A stretch of 57,034 nucleotides of DNA. Origin: Brachionus koreanus (lineage: Eukaryota > Rotifera > Eurotatoria > Ploima > Brachionidae). A program made the position numbers and the translations under genes. Of the stretch, positions 1-11,491 are shown one piece after another (within the stretch, counting starts at the first letter, position 1; each line of letters starts with the position of its first letter). The stretch covers positions 332,507-389,540 of the forward strand of contig PJRA01000412.1 of assembly GCA_016987375.1 (NCBI GenBank), written 5' to 3'. Under the pieces are notes generated by a model. That model was not told where the DNA came from. It saw only the letters and a program-made list of their open reading frames with translations, and searched no databases.

Positions 1-81
1 ATAAGGATTCCAAGCAGGTGCACAATATTCAAGATGCGGTCTAACATATGCTTTGTAAAGCAGCAAAAACGATTGAGCATC
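1..81 (-). mobile_element. LINE reverse transcriptase C-terminal fragment, cut by window edge
   Basis: On the minus strand this translates as an open peptide containing LLLYKAYVRPHLEYCAPAWN. That is the conserved segment after the reverse-transcriptase palm in CR1/L2/Jockey-type LINEs (usually Y-K-x-x-V-R-P-x-L-E-Y). It continues off the left edge. Towards its N-terminal side it is interrupted by the palindromic element at 83-245, and no convincing reading frame resumes beyond that. It is a dead fragment rather than a gene. Confidence 0.65.
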
Positions 82-82
82 C

Positions 83-245
83 CAATACATAAATGTATTC
101 TAAAGAACACATTAATAATAATATTAATAATTAATAGTTAAATAATTAATTATTATTATATTAATTATTAATGATAATTAATATTAATAGTTAATAAATA
201 CATTAATAATTAATTTGTAATTCTTGAGAATACATTTGTGTATTG
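83..245. mobile_element. Short palindromic MITE-like element inside LINE
   Basis: The ends are inverted repeats: CAATACATAAATGTATTCT on the left and AGAATACATTTGTGTATTG on the right, 17 of 19 bases matching when inverted. The interior is almost pure A/T built from TAATTAATA-type runs. It lies directly against the LINE fragment at 1-81. The terminal GAATACAT words recur inside the larger element at 2142-2675, so the two may be related. No coding capacity. Confidence 0.5.
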
Positions 246-2141
246 AGATACAATTGATTAATTGGAATATGTTTTCGCAATACCAATGTCTTCTTTTAAG
301 CATTGGAATATTGCATTTTGTACAGACTTGTTGTTCTTGACACTTTTTAGATAGTTTTTTTTTTTTTTGAAGAATTAACTCATCATCATTGCCATTTTCT
401 TTGTTTGTATTAGCTTTTTTTGATGGAAGATCACGGTGTTTATTGCTATCATTTAATGATGCATATCTGTTGAGTCAAATCTGTATAATATGATCTGGAT
501 GTATTTCATTTCCTATCTTAGGCTTTCTTGAGAAAGATTTGGCTTATTCAATTAATTAGTTTTATTTCTTTCTCTAAAGGAAAAGATAGGAAAGGAATAA
601 AAACGTTCAGGTAAGTTTTAGTTTGTACTGTAATAACGCCAAAATCAACATGAATTTATGCATACTAAATTTCCAATTTTCTTATAAATCTTTTTTAACT
701 TTATCATGAAGCGAAACAAGAGCATTTGATGTGTTGTATCTCGGTTCTAGGGAACTTAACAATGTTTGATTTAATTATATATAATTTTATGTTTTCAAAT
801 AGTTTATTTTTAAAATAAAGAATAAACAAGTGGCGTCACCTTACTTGAAACCTCTGAGTAAGAAAAATATAAATATTAGAAATATACTAAAATTGTGATC
901 AAAGTCTTTATATTAAATAAGTATAATATGATGGCACGTTGAAGTGATATGAGACTAGTAAAATTGTAAATGCATCTTTATATAGATTAAATAAAGTTTG
1001 TTAATGTTTAATTGTAAATAGAGTTAATAAACAAATGTATAGCACCTGACATGTAGTTAGTGGATATCTAAACATCCATTATTTGATTTGCATCATTGGT
1101 TAATGAAATGGATTAAAAAAATATTTATATGTTTAATATTGAAATATTTTAATTTTTTGAAAAAGATCTTCTTAAGTAAACGTAATTAGCTGTTGATTCC
1201 AAGCTTGTAAGGGAGGGGGAAGATAACAAAAGGATGGTTGGTGTGGGTGAAGTGCTTTATAAGGATACTTAATCATGAATTGTCAATATAATCCAAAAAA
1301 GATGGATGAATTGAAAGCTCATGAAAATGTTTTTCAAATGTCTTATCGAATACAAGTGCTCAAAACTTCAGCTTTAGAAGACCGAAGCAAGAAGAAAATA
1401 ACTGAAAATACAATTTTATTGAACCCAAAATTTTATTACAATTTTATTAACATTATTTTGTAAACCCTTGGGAGATCGTGCATGGGATATCTTTTGCTTC
1501 TTAGGTTTTAGTGCACGCATAGGCGATCATCCACCCCAAACTAAAATCGCCCCCTTTGAGAAACGTGCATAAAACTTCCCTTTTGATGTTTTGACGCGGC
1601 GTTATAATTCAAAAGGCCTGCAATAATGCTTAGCTAAAAACCGAAAATTTAATTAAAATTTTCACTTTTTATATAAATGAATGATTCGTTTAGAATAAGT
1701 TTAGTGATTGAATCTGAACAAGAGTAATTGTTTTCATCCTCCCAACCTTTTAGAAAATTTGTTGATCCATAATTGTTCTTATATTGTTCCCCTTGGCGAA
1801 ATAAAAGTTGACTTGGGTGAAACAAACATTTCTTTCGAATTATAGAGTTTATAGAAGTGTCCTCCTGTGAAAAATTTAAAAGCGAGATCCTTTCTATTAA
1901 ATTAAATTCAGTAAATAAAAATCAAATACTTGTGTTTAGTTTGAGCAATTCACTAAGCAAAATTCTTAACTTTTTATTATATCAAAATCGAAAAACTTGA
2001 TTCTAAGAGGTTACATTAAAGCAAAGAATAACCCAAAAAGGCTCTTTAGGGAAGAACGAAAATGGTTTTATTAAAGAAAAAACAATCAATTAGAAGGATT
2101 TTTTTTAATTAATGATACTTTAGATGTTTTTAAAAAATTAT
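246..2141. other. Gene-poor stretch
   Basis: I see no gene here that I can support. There is one short open frame at 1275-1463 with no recognisable motif and a lysine- and asparagine-rich composition typical of chance frames in this DNA. The stretch 1480-1630 is noticeably less AT-rich than its surroundings but gives no consistent frame. Part of 246-480 may be decayed LINE continuing from the fragment at the left edge. Confidence 0.4.
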
Positions 2142-2675
2142 TGGTATAGATGAGTCCCATTAACCTCATTTTTGGCATGTATCCTCGGATACATAATGTA
2201 TATCGGGATACAAAATATGTATTTTATGAATCAAAAAAGTAAAAATTTTTTTTTTTTGAGAATACATATTTTGTCATATAATACATAATAAATGTATTCT
2301 TTCAAAAATATTTTGTAGAAAAATACATATATGTATTCTCGGATACATATATGTATCTCAGCTTACATACATGTATCTCAGGATACATATAAGGATGCAT
2401 ATAAGGATACATGTGGGGTTAAATAGCGGATACACGTGGAGATACAAATTTGAAAAAAAAAAAAATTTTATTAATTTTATTAATTATTCTATATTACAAA
2501 ATATAAAAAAACACTTAGTTATGAAAAAATAACATATATAAAATATGTATTCTCAGATACAAAAAAAAAAATTTGTTCTTTTTTGATTCATAAAATACAT
2601 ATTTTGTATCCCGAGATACATTATGTATCCGAGGATATATGACAAAAATGAGGTTAATGGGACTCATCTATACCA
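2142..2675. mobile_element. 534-bp palindromic MITE with ~100-bp terminal inverted repeats
   Basis: The left end begins TGGTATAGATGAGTCCCATT and the right end is its reverse complement. The match continues through AACCTCATTTTT, the GGATACATAATGTAT block and the ATGAATCAAAAAAG block, for about 100 bp. Between the arms, variants of GGATACATAT and GTATCTCAG repeat many times (about 2330-2430). No protein is encoded. The flanks offer only a very short possible target duplication (TAT or TA), so I do not assign a superfamily. Confidence 0.8.
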
Positions 2676-3083
2676 TATTATTTTGAAAATAATTTATTCT
2701 GATTTCTGTCCTAAATTATAGTTCATTATTTACTAGATTTATTTTCAAAAATAATTTATTTTTTATTTAGGTACTCTGCTGATCAGTGATTATTTCGCAA
2801 TTCAAGTTTTTTTTCTTTGAACTATTTTTCCAAAAACGAACTTGAAAATAATATAAATAATATTAAAAGGGTCTACTTTTATTCATGACCAAAAAATTTA
2901 TTAGAAAAATTTGTTAAAAAATACATTCAATTTATCTTGAATTAATGCATTGATTGAATAAAAAGAAATTTAAATTTTTTTTAATTTATTAAAAAAATAT
3001 ATGTTTTTTAAATTGTCCATTTTTTTATCAAATGAGAAAATCAGTCTAGTAAACTTAGTATCTAAAAATAAAATAATAACAAT

Positions 3084-4385
3084 TTAGATAACAACTTGAA
3101 CATGTTCTTTTAATTTTAAAATTTTTTGTAACTGAAACAATTCTTGAAATTGGGTTGAAAATTGATTTTCTGATAAATCTAGATATTGAAGAGATAGAAA
3201 GTCCTCAAAACAATCTGTTTCTATTTCTGAAATAGAGCATTTACTAATTATAAATTTTTCCAATCTTTCTAAACCAATTAAACTATTTTTTTCAATATTT
3301 TCAAACAAATTTGAACTTAAATCAATTGATTGAAGTTGATTTAAATTTTGAAATGATCCATGTTCTAATTTTTTTAGTTTATTAAAGCTTAGATTCAAAA
3401 CACTAAGATTTCTTAGATTAATAAACAAATTTTCACTCAAATATTCAATCGAATTGCATTTTAAATTCAATTCTTTTAAATTAATCAACGTTTGGAAACT
3501 ATTTGGATCGACATTTTTTAATTTATTCCAACTTAAATTTAAATATTCAAGTTGAATTAAAGACTCAAATGTAATATCATCTAAAAACTCCAATTTATTT
3601 CCCCAAAGATTTAGAACTTTTAGTTTAGGTACATGGAATAAAGCATGCTTATCAATAAAGTCCAAGTCATTTGACTCAACAAACAAGTTTTCAAGATTTT
3701 TAAGACCCTTTAAACAATCTTTTTCAATTTTTGTTAAATTATTTCTTAACAGATTTAAAAAAGTTAAATTTTCCAAATCAATGAAATTTTTCAATTCAAT
3801 ATTCTCAATCAAATTAAAACTTAGATCAATTTCTTTAAGATTTCTTAGTCCAAAAAATGATCTAGAATCTAAATATTTTAAGTCATTTCGGCTTAAATCT
3901 AAACGTGTTAAATTTTTCAATTCAATAAAGATATTTGTTTTGATTTCTTTAAAACAATTCAGGTTTAAATACAAATCCTGTAGATTTTGCAAGCCATTAA
4001 AAACTTCAGACTGTAAATTTTCTAATTTATTAGATGAAAGTTGCAGTTTTTTTAGATTTACTAAATCTTTGAATGAACTTTCTTCAATAGAAGTAAATAA
4101 ATTGAAGTCCATCACTAAATCTTTCAAATTTCCTAGACCCTCAAATGCTAGTCTACTAAATTTTTGGATACCTAAGCGTTTAAGTTCTAGAATGGTTAAA
4201 TTTTTAAGACCCAGTTCGTCAAATATTGTTTTTACTGGAGTTTCTATTGTTTTCAAATGTACATGTTGAATTGTTAGACTGTTGAGATTTTCATAGAATT
4301 CTTGAGTTAGATATAAAACATCATCACATATTTTTTCGGTTGATTGTTCATAGAACAACCTAAGCACGCAATAGTCAACAATGTC
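3084..4385 (-). CDS. Leucine-rich-repeat protein (3' exon, start missing)
   Basis: A single long exon encodes about 433 residues made almost wholly of 24-residue leucine-rich repeats of the LxxLxLxxNxLxxL type, with phrases such as LKNLTRLDLSRNDLKYL and LDLSENQF. About 14 repeats fill residues 50-410. They are followed by a short lysine-rich tail and a stop at 3084. Such repeats are mostly extracellular and bind proteins (slit, toll or LRIG-like ectodomains). No transmembrane segment or TIR domain follows, so a secreted protein is the simplest reading. The frame stays open upstream of the first possible GTG start (4367) to an acceptor-like TTTTTTAAG at 4386-4394, just before D-I-V-D-Y-C. A first exon with start and signal peptide is therefore probably missing; I could not find it. 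Paralogue identity is unknown. Confidence 0.75.
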   Translation of the reverse strand, partial: DIVDYCVLRLFYEQSTEKICDDVLYLTQEFYENLNSLTIQHVHLKTIETPVKTIFDELGLKNLTILELKRLGIQKFSRLAFEGLGNLKDLVMDFNLFTSIEESSFKDLVNLKKLQLSSNKLENLQSEVFNGLQNLQDLYLNLNCFKEIKTNIFIELKNLTRLDLSRNDLKYLDSRSFFGLRNLKEIDLSFNLIENIELKNFIDLENLTFLNLLRNNLTKIEKDCLKGLKNLENLFVESNDLDFIDKHALFHVPKLKVLNLWGNKLEFLDDITFESLIQLEYLNLSWNKLKNVDPNSFQTLINLKELNLKCNSIEYLSENLFINLRNLSVLNLSFNKLKKLEHGSFQNLNQLQSIDLSSNLFENIEKNSLIGLERLEKFIISKCSISEIETDCFEDFLSLQYLDLSENQFSTQFQELFQLQKILKLKEHVQVVI

Positions 4386-4394
4386 CTTAAAAAA

Positions 4395-6778
4395 TTTAAT
4401 ATTAAAACTGAACTTTTAAAAGGCTTCTTTAAAGCAATCTGGTGACATTTTCTTTTTTTATGTGCTAATTACTATTTTCAAAGAATCAAAGAATCAGAAA
4501 AAATATGATTTCGAGGAAAAATTGTTTATTTTAATCAAAAAGTCTGTGATTTTTTAACTCACATAAAGCGATTATTCATTCCTTAGAAACAAGCTTTTTT
4601 ATTTTTAAACCAAGTCAGACAATGCATGATTAAAATTTTCATGAAATTTTATTGAAATGTTTTCTATTTAAATTTTAAGGCTTTTAAAATTTAAATTAAT
4701 TTTTTTTTTAACTCAAATAATAAAAAGCTTTTTAAAAAAAATTGATTGTTAAACATAAATTTACTTAAAAGTAAGGCAACATATAATTTGAAAATATACT
4801 AATAGATGCTAAATTTTTTAAAAAATTCTTCTCTTTTTAAACTTCTATCAAAGTTCATTTTTTCAAAAAATTCAAGTATTTTAGCATGTTTTATCATAAA
4901 TTTTGAAAAGATAAAAGAACCAAATTTTGTAATCGAAAACTCAATCGCATGATAATTAATGAAAAAATAATTAGAATCATATATTTTTAATATTAAGACA
5001 CTTAGCCTAATAACTTTAAAAAAATATTCGATGATATAACCAAGTCTAGAAACTTAAAAGATCTATTAAATCTAAAAATACAATAGTTTTTTAAAAAAGC
5101 TAGAATAACCAGCTTTTTCTTTTCAAAAAAAAAAACTAAATTTATATTTTATTTTTATAGGTTTTTTATTTTTATTGATCATGCCTTAAAATCAATTTGA
5201 AGAATGCACTCTGTAACTATTTTTGATATAGATTTAAGTTTTATCAAATAATATCAGAATTTAACACAAAGAACAACTAAAAAGTTTAAAATATTTAAAT
5301 TTAAAATCTATTTAACTGTTTTTTTTTTATAAATAAATATTTTTGAAATTATGTTGATTTTTTTTTTAAATAAGTTCTCAACTAGTAAAATTTAATTTTT
5401 TTGAGAAAATTTTGAATTGATAAAACACTTAAAAAATAATTGTTTTTTCTAGTGTTTACCTTTTGATAAAAATTTACCGAACGGTAAAGCCTTCTTTTCA
5501 GCCCCCTTGCTAATGTTTGTTATTTATTATATCAACAAATTTAAGTTAATTTAGAAATTTAGAAATAAAGATTAAATTTGGCTAATTATACAATTTTGGC
5601 TTTTGTCACATTTTTCAAAAATAGAGTATATTTTAGTTTTTAAAAAAAGGTTTACAGTCAAAAAGCCTAAAAAGGAAGAAAATATTACTTGTGTTTTCTA
5701 TTCTATTTACTTTTCTTTTTTATTGAGTCAATATTTACAAAAGATATTTAGTTTCGTTTCCCATACCCAAATTACAGCGAAAATTCCCATTGAAGTTCAT
5801 CGTTGTTCAATTTTAAGCTAAAAATTGTGTTAATCTAAAAAACTTATAAAGTTTAGATTTTTTGGAAAATTATTGTCTATTTGTTTTAAGTAAAATACTA
5901 AAACTGTTCAGCCGTGTCCTTTAAACGGTTAAAAGTATTAACTATGTAATCTATTTTCCATGCAATATTAAAAGTGATGAGACTCAGTTCTAGTATATTA
6001 GTATCTCTAAATTTCATCTTAAAACAAAATTTATAGGATAACTATCAAAAAAAATTCAATCGAAAGATGACTAGTCTTTTAAGGCAATGTAAAGTTTCAT
6101 TCAAATTTTCCAATTACACAAAATGTAAAAATTTTATAACTTTGATCAAATTTTTGACCTTTTTTTTTGAACAAAAGCTATAAAAATTTTTAAATTTTGT
6201 GTACTGAAAATTTCTTTCAAAATTGCATAATGCCTGTTCTTAAACAAAACAAAAATATTCTTTAAATAGCATAGTTTTAGTAAATTTATGATAAATTAGT
6301 AAATTTTTTGAAAAGTATGAATATCTAATAATGAAAAATATGCTTTTTAGTAAAAAGCAAACTTAAGCCTTCTGTTCAACTATTATTTATAAAGAGAAAA
6401 AAATATCAGTAGTATAAATAAGGTCTCTGAATTAAATTGCGGAAGCATATTTTATATAAAACAGTGAATATTCAAGTTTATATCTTTGTTTTTTTTTCTA
6501 CAATACTTTGCTAAAATTGAATTGGAAATTTAATTTTTTTAAATAAAAAGCTAATTTGGGAGAAAAAACTAAACTTTTCTTAATCAAGATCGAACGATAT
6601 TATTTTGATTTTCAATTAAACTTATTTTTGAATTTTAAAAAAGCTTTAAAAAAAGAGTTTAATTCTACCTTGTTTAAAAAATCAACACTTTCTAAATCTT
6701 TACTTTCAATGTCTACATATACCAATGATTCACTTTCAAAAAATTATGAAAAATTTTACTAAATTTTTAAAAACAAAG
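4395..6778. other. AT-rich intergenic region
   Basis: No gene can be supported. Two short open frames (5603-5821 and 6556-6762, plus strand) have no motif. They are F-, K-, L- and N-rich, as expected of chance frames in this DNA. The missing first exon of the LRR gene should lie near the left end, but I see no clear signal-peptide exon. Confidence 0.4.
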
Positions 6779-7177
6779 TTACTTGAACTTTCTTCTTGAA
6801 AATTCGCTAATGTATCCGTTTTTAAAAATCAATTTTCCAATAAAAATATTTTCCGGATTTTCACAAATTTTATGCTTGGTAAAAAATAAAAATCCATTTT
6901 TAAATAATTCATAGTTAATCAATTCTGAATTGCTTTCTCCTTCGGAAAACATTTTTAAACTGGCTGTTCTATTAGTTTTTAGTAGATTATCACTTTGCGT
7001 TGATTCTATTTTACTTATCCAGATTTTTCTCTTTTTCTCTATTTCGTTACAAACGATTTTTTCAGAAAAATTTTCTTGAAGGTGATTTTCTACATGTATA
7101 TCGATTGTATTTTTCAAGTGTTCGTAGTACCGAATTATTTCACTTTTTAAAAAACCACTTGAATATGATTGATGCAT
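6779..7177 (-). CDS. Possible small hypothetical protein, 132 aa
   Basis: An ATG-to-stop frame of 132 residues, unusually long for background here, with a fairly balanced composition (E, S, R, N and I as well as K and F). I recognise no domain. The middle is charged and probably helical (residues 15-50). There is no signal peptide or membrane span. An in-frame stop lies immediately upstream of the ATG, so it would be a single-exon gene or an ORF within a UTR. It shares orientation with the carbonic anhydrase gene to its right, but nothing links the two. It may be chance. Confidence 0.25.
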   Translation of the reverse strand: MHQSYSSGFLKSEIIRYYEHLKNTIDIHVENHLQENFSEKIVCNEIEKKRKIWISKIESTQSDNLLKTNRTASLKMFSEGESNSELINYELFKNGFLFFTKHKICENPENIFIGKLIFKNGYISEFSRRKFK

Positions 7178-7633
7178 ATTTTAAAAATTTAGCAAAATTC
7201 AATGCTTCGATTAATTGAAGATGTATGAAGAAAAGAAAAATAATTATTAATGCAAATTTTATTTTTGCCAGCTTAAGATGCTTTCAAGTTTGTGTATATT
7301 CGTCTATTCAAAGTCTCAGGTATAATTATCCAAGACTTGGCATTTTAAAGCTCATAGTTAGTTAAGAGTAGGTATCAAAAATTGAAAATAAAAAAAATAA
7401 TTTATTCTAGTTTATAAAAATACATTTTGATTGCTTTAATACTTTAAAATCTTTTTTTTGTTTAATCAGTGAAATTTTCTTTAGCAGTTTAATTAAAAGT
7501 TTATTTAAAAGTTAAGTGTTTATTGAGACATATTAAAAAAAAACAATTAAAATATCATGACTTAATTTAAAACTATTTTAAATATTTATTAATTAAATAA
7601 AAACTTTAGTTTTGGCACTAAAACTAATTAAAT

Positions 7634-8790
7634 CTAAAATAAACTTGCAAATAATCTTAGAAAAAAATCATATAAAAAGCGTATTAAAGTGATGAAAAGA
7701 TTATCAGAGTCAAAATTGGAAGAAATTGACTCTTTTGTTTTGACACTTATGTATAATGCCCTTTCATTTAGTTCTTGGATTTCCCGATTGTTAAAATCTA
7801 TTTCATTTTTATAAAATTGTTCCATCTTTAATAAATAATTTGATTTGAATAAAAAATATTAAATAATTATATGCTTTTACTTGAGCTTCTGATATATTTA
7901 TTTTTGCTCTATAAACTGTCCATATTAAGCCTTCAGTGCATGGTGGAGTTGTTAAACTACCTATGTATCTAAAATATCCGTGTTTTTCGCGCAAGTATCT
8001 ATCCGGTATTAATGAATTCAGTGAAAAGTTAATAAGACTGAAATTAGAATTAGTATGATCTTTCCCAACTTCTGATATTAAATCATTTAATTCATCATTA
8101 TCCCTATTGTCTATCTATGTTAATTGATTAAATCTTTTTTCTGAATTAAATTTGTATGAATTCATACCTGAAACAAAAATCCAATAACCGCTATTTCATT
8201 TGATTCTGATACATGAACCAAATGAACCTGAAATAAAATTTAAAAAAACATTTTTAATTTAGCCAAAATTTTTACTTCTAAAGGAAATTTTTCGCCGTCT
8301 AAATGATGCTCACTACCCTGATAGACATTAAATCCCCAATGAAAGTGAAATTCTTTGAGATAGTATTTAATGCCTTGTTTAAAATCACTGCCTGTTATGT
8401 AAGGAGTCTTAGTTTTGTTCATTAATTGATTTATTGATACTATTTTTTTAGAAAAAGTGTCTTTTAAACTTAATAATTAGAAAAAGAACCAAATTTTTAC
8501 TCGTATATCCATTGTATGAAACATTCCAAATAAGTGGCCAATCATAGTTATGAAAATTTATGTGATCAAGTTCTGAATTATAGACTGCTTTTGATTCTTT
8601 AATATTGATAGGTGATTGCAAAGCTCCGGCACATTTAGGGTACTTCTCTATCCAGTAATCAATTCCTTCTCCTTGATATGTCCATTCATTGGCATGTAAA
8701 ACTTAACAAATTGTTTTTATTTTTAATTTTTTTCTCAATCTTTTCATTTTTACTTTTTATTATTGAAATAAATAGTAGAAAATATTTCAT
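7634..8790 (-). CDS. Alpha carbonic anhydrase, secreted or membrane-anchored
   Basis: Catalyses CO2 + H2O to bicarbonate + H+. Six exons, in phase throughout: 8790-8754, 8701-8501, 8439-8276, 8227-8168, 8114-7881 and 7825-7634, giving 295 aa. It starts with a hydrophobic signal peptide (MKYFLLFISII). Zinc ligands are H111 and H113 in FHFHWG and H136 in VHLVH. The E-H-H part of GSEHHLDG and the substrate-pocket block GSLTTPPCTEG are present. The cysteines in KYPKCAG and PPCTEG match the disulfide of secreted family members. The proton-shuttle histidine (human CA II His64) is tyrosine (Y78, in NGYT). The last 25 residues are hydrophobic, suggesting a C-terminal anchor. The third exon must be spliced at GTAAAA (8275-8270); reading through replaces the third zinc ligand with lysine. 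It is active by sequence, probably with modest turnover. Confidence 0.9.
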
Positions 8791-9465
8791 ATTAATCAAT
8801 CGAGAATAATTTTTTCAAATTACTTTTTCTAAAAGCTATTTATATTAGACTTTCAATAGCATTTATTTGCCTAGTCGGTGACTTTCTTTTTACTTTGAGC
8901 TAAAATAAATGCATCTATGTGTATCTAAACAATACATTCTGATATAATCTTAGCTTAATTTTTTCTGAAAATAACAGAAGCCAAAAGTTGGTTACCAAGG
9001 AATGTGATATATATAATATACAGGGAAAAAAATGACTTAATATTTTTTACACAAAAAAATTAAAATTTTTAATTAGTTATTAAGTATTATTTTAAGGGTA
9101 AAAATTTTTTAGATTTATGAAATTTATATCAAACAAAAAATAATCAAAAAGTTTTTTTGATTTAGAGAAAGCATGACTTGATATACTGACAAGCTGTTTA
9201 TCACATAACAATATAGGATATTTCTTTTAATTTTTATTAAGTGTTGAAAATTCTGAAAGCTTTTATTACAAGGATCTTATAAAAAATTATGTTATGAATT
9301 TTTTTGATGTCTTCAAAGAAAATAAAATCATCAAATAACCGGGAATTGAGAATTTTGGAATAAAATACAAAAAAAAATGTAAAATTTTGTATCCTAAATA
9401 ATCTTGATCATTTTTATTATTTATTGACAAAAAAACTTGTATATACCTCATAGGTCAAAATTTTA
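8791..9465. other. Upstream region of the carbonic anhydrase gene
   Basis: Non-coding and AT-rich. It presumably holds the promoter and 5' UTR of the carbonic anhydrase gene. I see no specific regulatory motif that I can defend. Confidence 0.35.
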
Positions 9466-10177
9466 GTGATGTTGGTTAAGTTTGGTTAGCTAGTAAGCTA
9501 ATTTAGGTTAACCAATTTTTGGCTTACCAAAGTCGACTATTTTAGTCGACCAAATTTTGACCTAAATTTAATCATCTAAACAAATTTCGAAATTTTTTAA
9601 ATTTTGAGATCAAAATTTTAATATAGAATTAAAATAGAATTTTAAGACTTTAATTTTTGAACAAAATAAAATTAATTCTTTCATTAATCTTTGATAAAGA
9701 TTTTAATTGATTTTGATCCTAAACCATATATCATAGATCTTTTTTTTTTTCAAAAATTTGAATATTTAAATTTTAGAATATGCACAACCACATAAAATTT
9801 TTTACATTAAGAATCTTTTTAAAGCCTTAATAAAACGAAAAAATGTATATTCTGATTGATTTTAATTTTGAATTCAAAATAAAAATGATTGTAAGATTTT
9901 TATAAGTGTTCTTCTTTAAGCGAGTAAAGGATTTTACATATCGAGTCGAATAATGACATCTGAATCTTTAAAGATTATCTTAATAATTTTTTAGTTAAAA
10001 GCAAAATTATCTTTTTTTAGTTGGATAGCCAGCTTATTTATTTTTTTTGGGAGACCAAAGTAAGAACCAAATATTACTTAACCAAAATTTGGTCGTCTAT
10101 AAATTGGCGGCTAACCTCATTTGGGTTAGCCAAAGTTAGCAAATTTGGTCGACCAAGCGTTGGTTAACTAACATCAA
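9466..10177. mobile_element. ~710-bp palindromic element with GTTAACC/GTCGACCAAA arms
   Basis: The left end reads GTGATGTTGGTTAAG and the right end is GTTAACTAACATCAA, imperfect inverted copies. Both arms (about 9466-9565 and 10080-10177) also carry GTCGACCAAATTT and several GGTTA/TAACC words, so each arm contains its own small palindromes. The 500-bp interior is plain AT-rich DNA without an ORF. This fits a diverged foldback or MITE-type element. Confidence 0.65.
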
Positions 10178-10355
10178 TACAAAATTTATAAAAAAACAAA
10201 TAATTTCAATATTGAATAAAATTAATATATAAGTAATTAAATTTAACTAAGTCAATTTTCGTTTTTTAAAGACGAATTAAAATATTCAACCTTTATTCTC
10301 AAATAAATTTATGCTATTTAAATCTTCAATATTTATAATGTTTTAAACATAATTA

Positions 10356-11491
10356 TTATAATCCAACAAGTGTAATGTTTTGCTGATAATTTGAGACTTC
10401 TCTATCATAGAGACTATTTAAAATAAATTTGATTGAGTCTAATAGACCCAAATTTTCGCAATTGTGTCCGTTTTCAATTAGCTTTAATATTAATTTGCTA
10501 GGTAATCGACCAGCGACTTGGTATTCCTCAGTTGCGCATACTGCTTGTATAATGACTGCATGTATAACACATCTGGTTTGCAACCAAAGCCATATAATGA
10601 GTAAAATTAACGTTCACATTTTTGAAATTTTTTCTCAATAAATTTTAACTCATACTCTCAGTCTTCCTAAAGGCATAGCTAAATATTCAAAATTTGAAGT
10701 GGATGGTATTTCGACATCATTCATCACTATTTTGCTGTTATGGAAAGGATTGCCGAAGTTGATATAGTTCGATTTGCTTTAATTAAATTCCATTTTTCAT
10801 TTAAAAGCATAATCATGACAAACTTGCAATAACTGATTCATATCAATACTGTTTGTGTCCTTTATCATTATTAGTGCTTTACGCCTTGTGCTGTATGCTA
10901 TAGTTCAGACTTATCATTTCTGACTTTTATTTTTATTTTTGACATTTTATTATACTATATAATTTTATAATATTATATCAAAAGACACAATAAAAAAATT
11001 CAATTTTGTTATACAGTTTTTAAAAGAAGACCTTCGCGCCATATTTTTTCAAAAGCTTTAGTAGCATCAAGACTTACCAGTTTAATTTCGAATTTGCCAT
11101 TTACAAACTAATTGATGGTTTCATTCACTGTGAAGTAATCATGCTTGCAAGATGTTCTTGTTTGCTAACAAAAATTATTTTTCTTCACATTGATTTTTAA
11201 TAGATAATTTTTAAAATTAATGCTTCCATTAAAAGAGCTAATGATGTTAGACTGATATTGGTCTATTGTCTCCAACACTTTTCGTTGTACCTTTTTTTGT
11301 ATAGGCATGACTAGTTTTATGTTTAGGTCTTTCGGTACTACACCCTGTATCATCATACCGTTGAAAAACTGAATTAACATGTTAGCAGTGGTTTGTAAAC
11401 CAAAACCATATTTAAACATTTCATTTCTGATACCATCATAACTAATAGCTTTACCAAGCTCCAAATTACTTATGCATGTTACTAGCTCCAT
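10356..11491 (-). pseudogene. Degenerate LINE reverse transcriptase
   Basis: Minus-strand relics of one non-LTR reverse transcriptase, in order. At 11491-11230 is a fingers region with GKAISYDGIRNEMFKYG, like the SPGYDGI block. At about 11100-11025 is motif A, LDATKAFEKIW, with the catalytic Asp. At about 10860-10670 is the thumb-side region with YINFGN and FEYLAMPLG, containing in-frame stops. The stretch that should carry motif C (the second Asp pair) is missing between 11020 and 10930, and the pieces lie in different frames. The open frame 10583-10356 may be its C-terminal part but has no diagnostic motif. The element cannot be active. Confidence 0.7.

Noticed and set aside
3781..4269. A 162-residue plus-strand ORF
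   Set aside because: It lies antisense to the LRR gene and is a by-product of its repeat codons.
8240..8290. Loss of the third zinc ligand in carbonic anhydrase (EVKILAK)
   Set aside because: That reading runs through a GTAAAA donor. Splicing to 8227 gives E-VHLVH and restores the His.
10356..10583. An independent 75-residue gene
   Set aside because: No motif and adjacent to reverse-transcriptase remnants on the same strand; more likely transposon debris.
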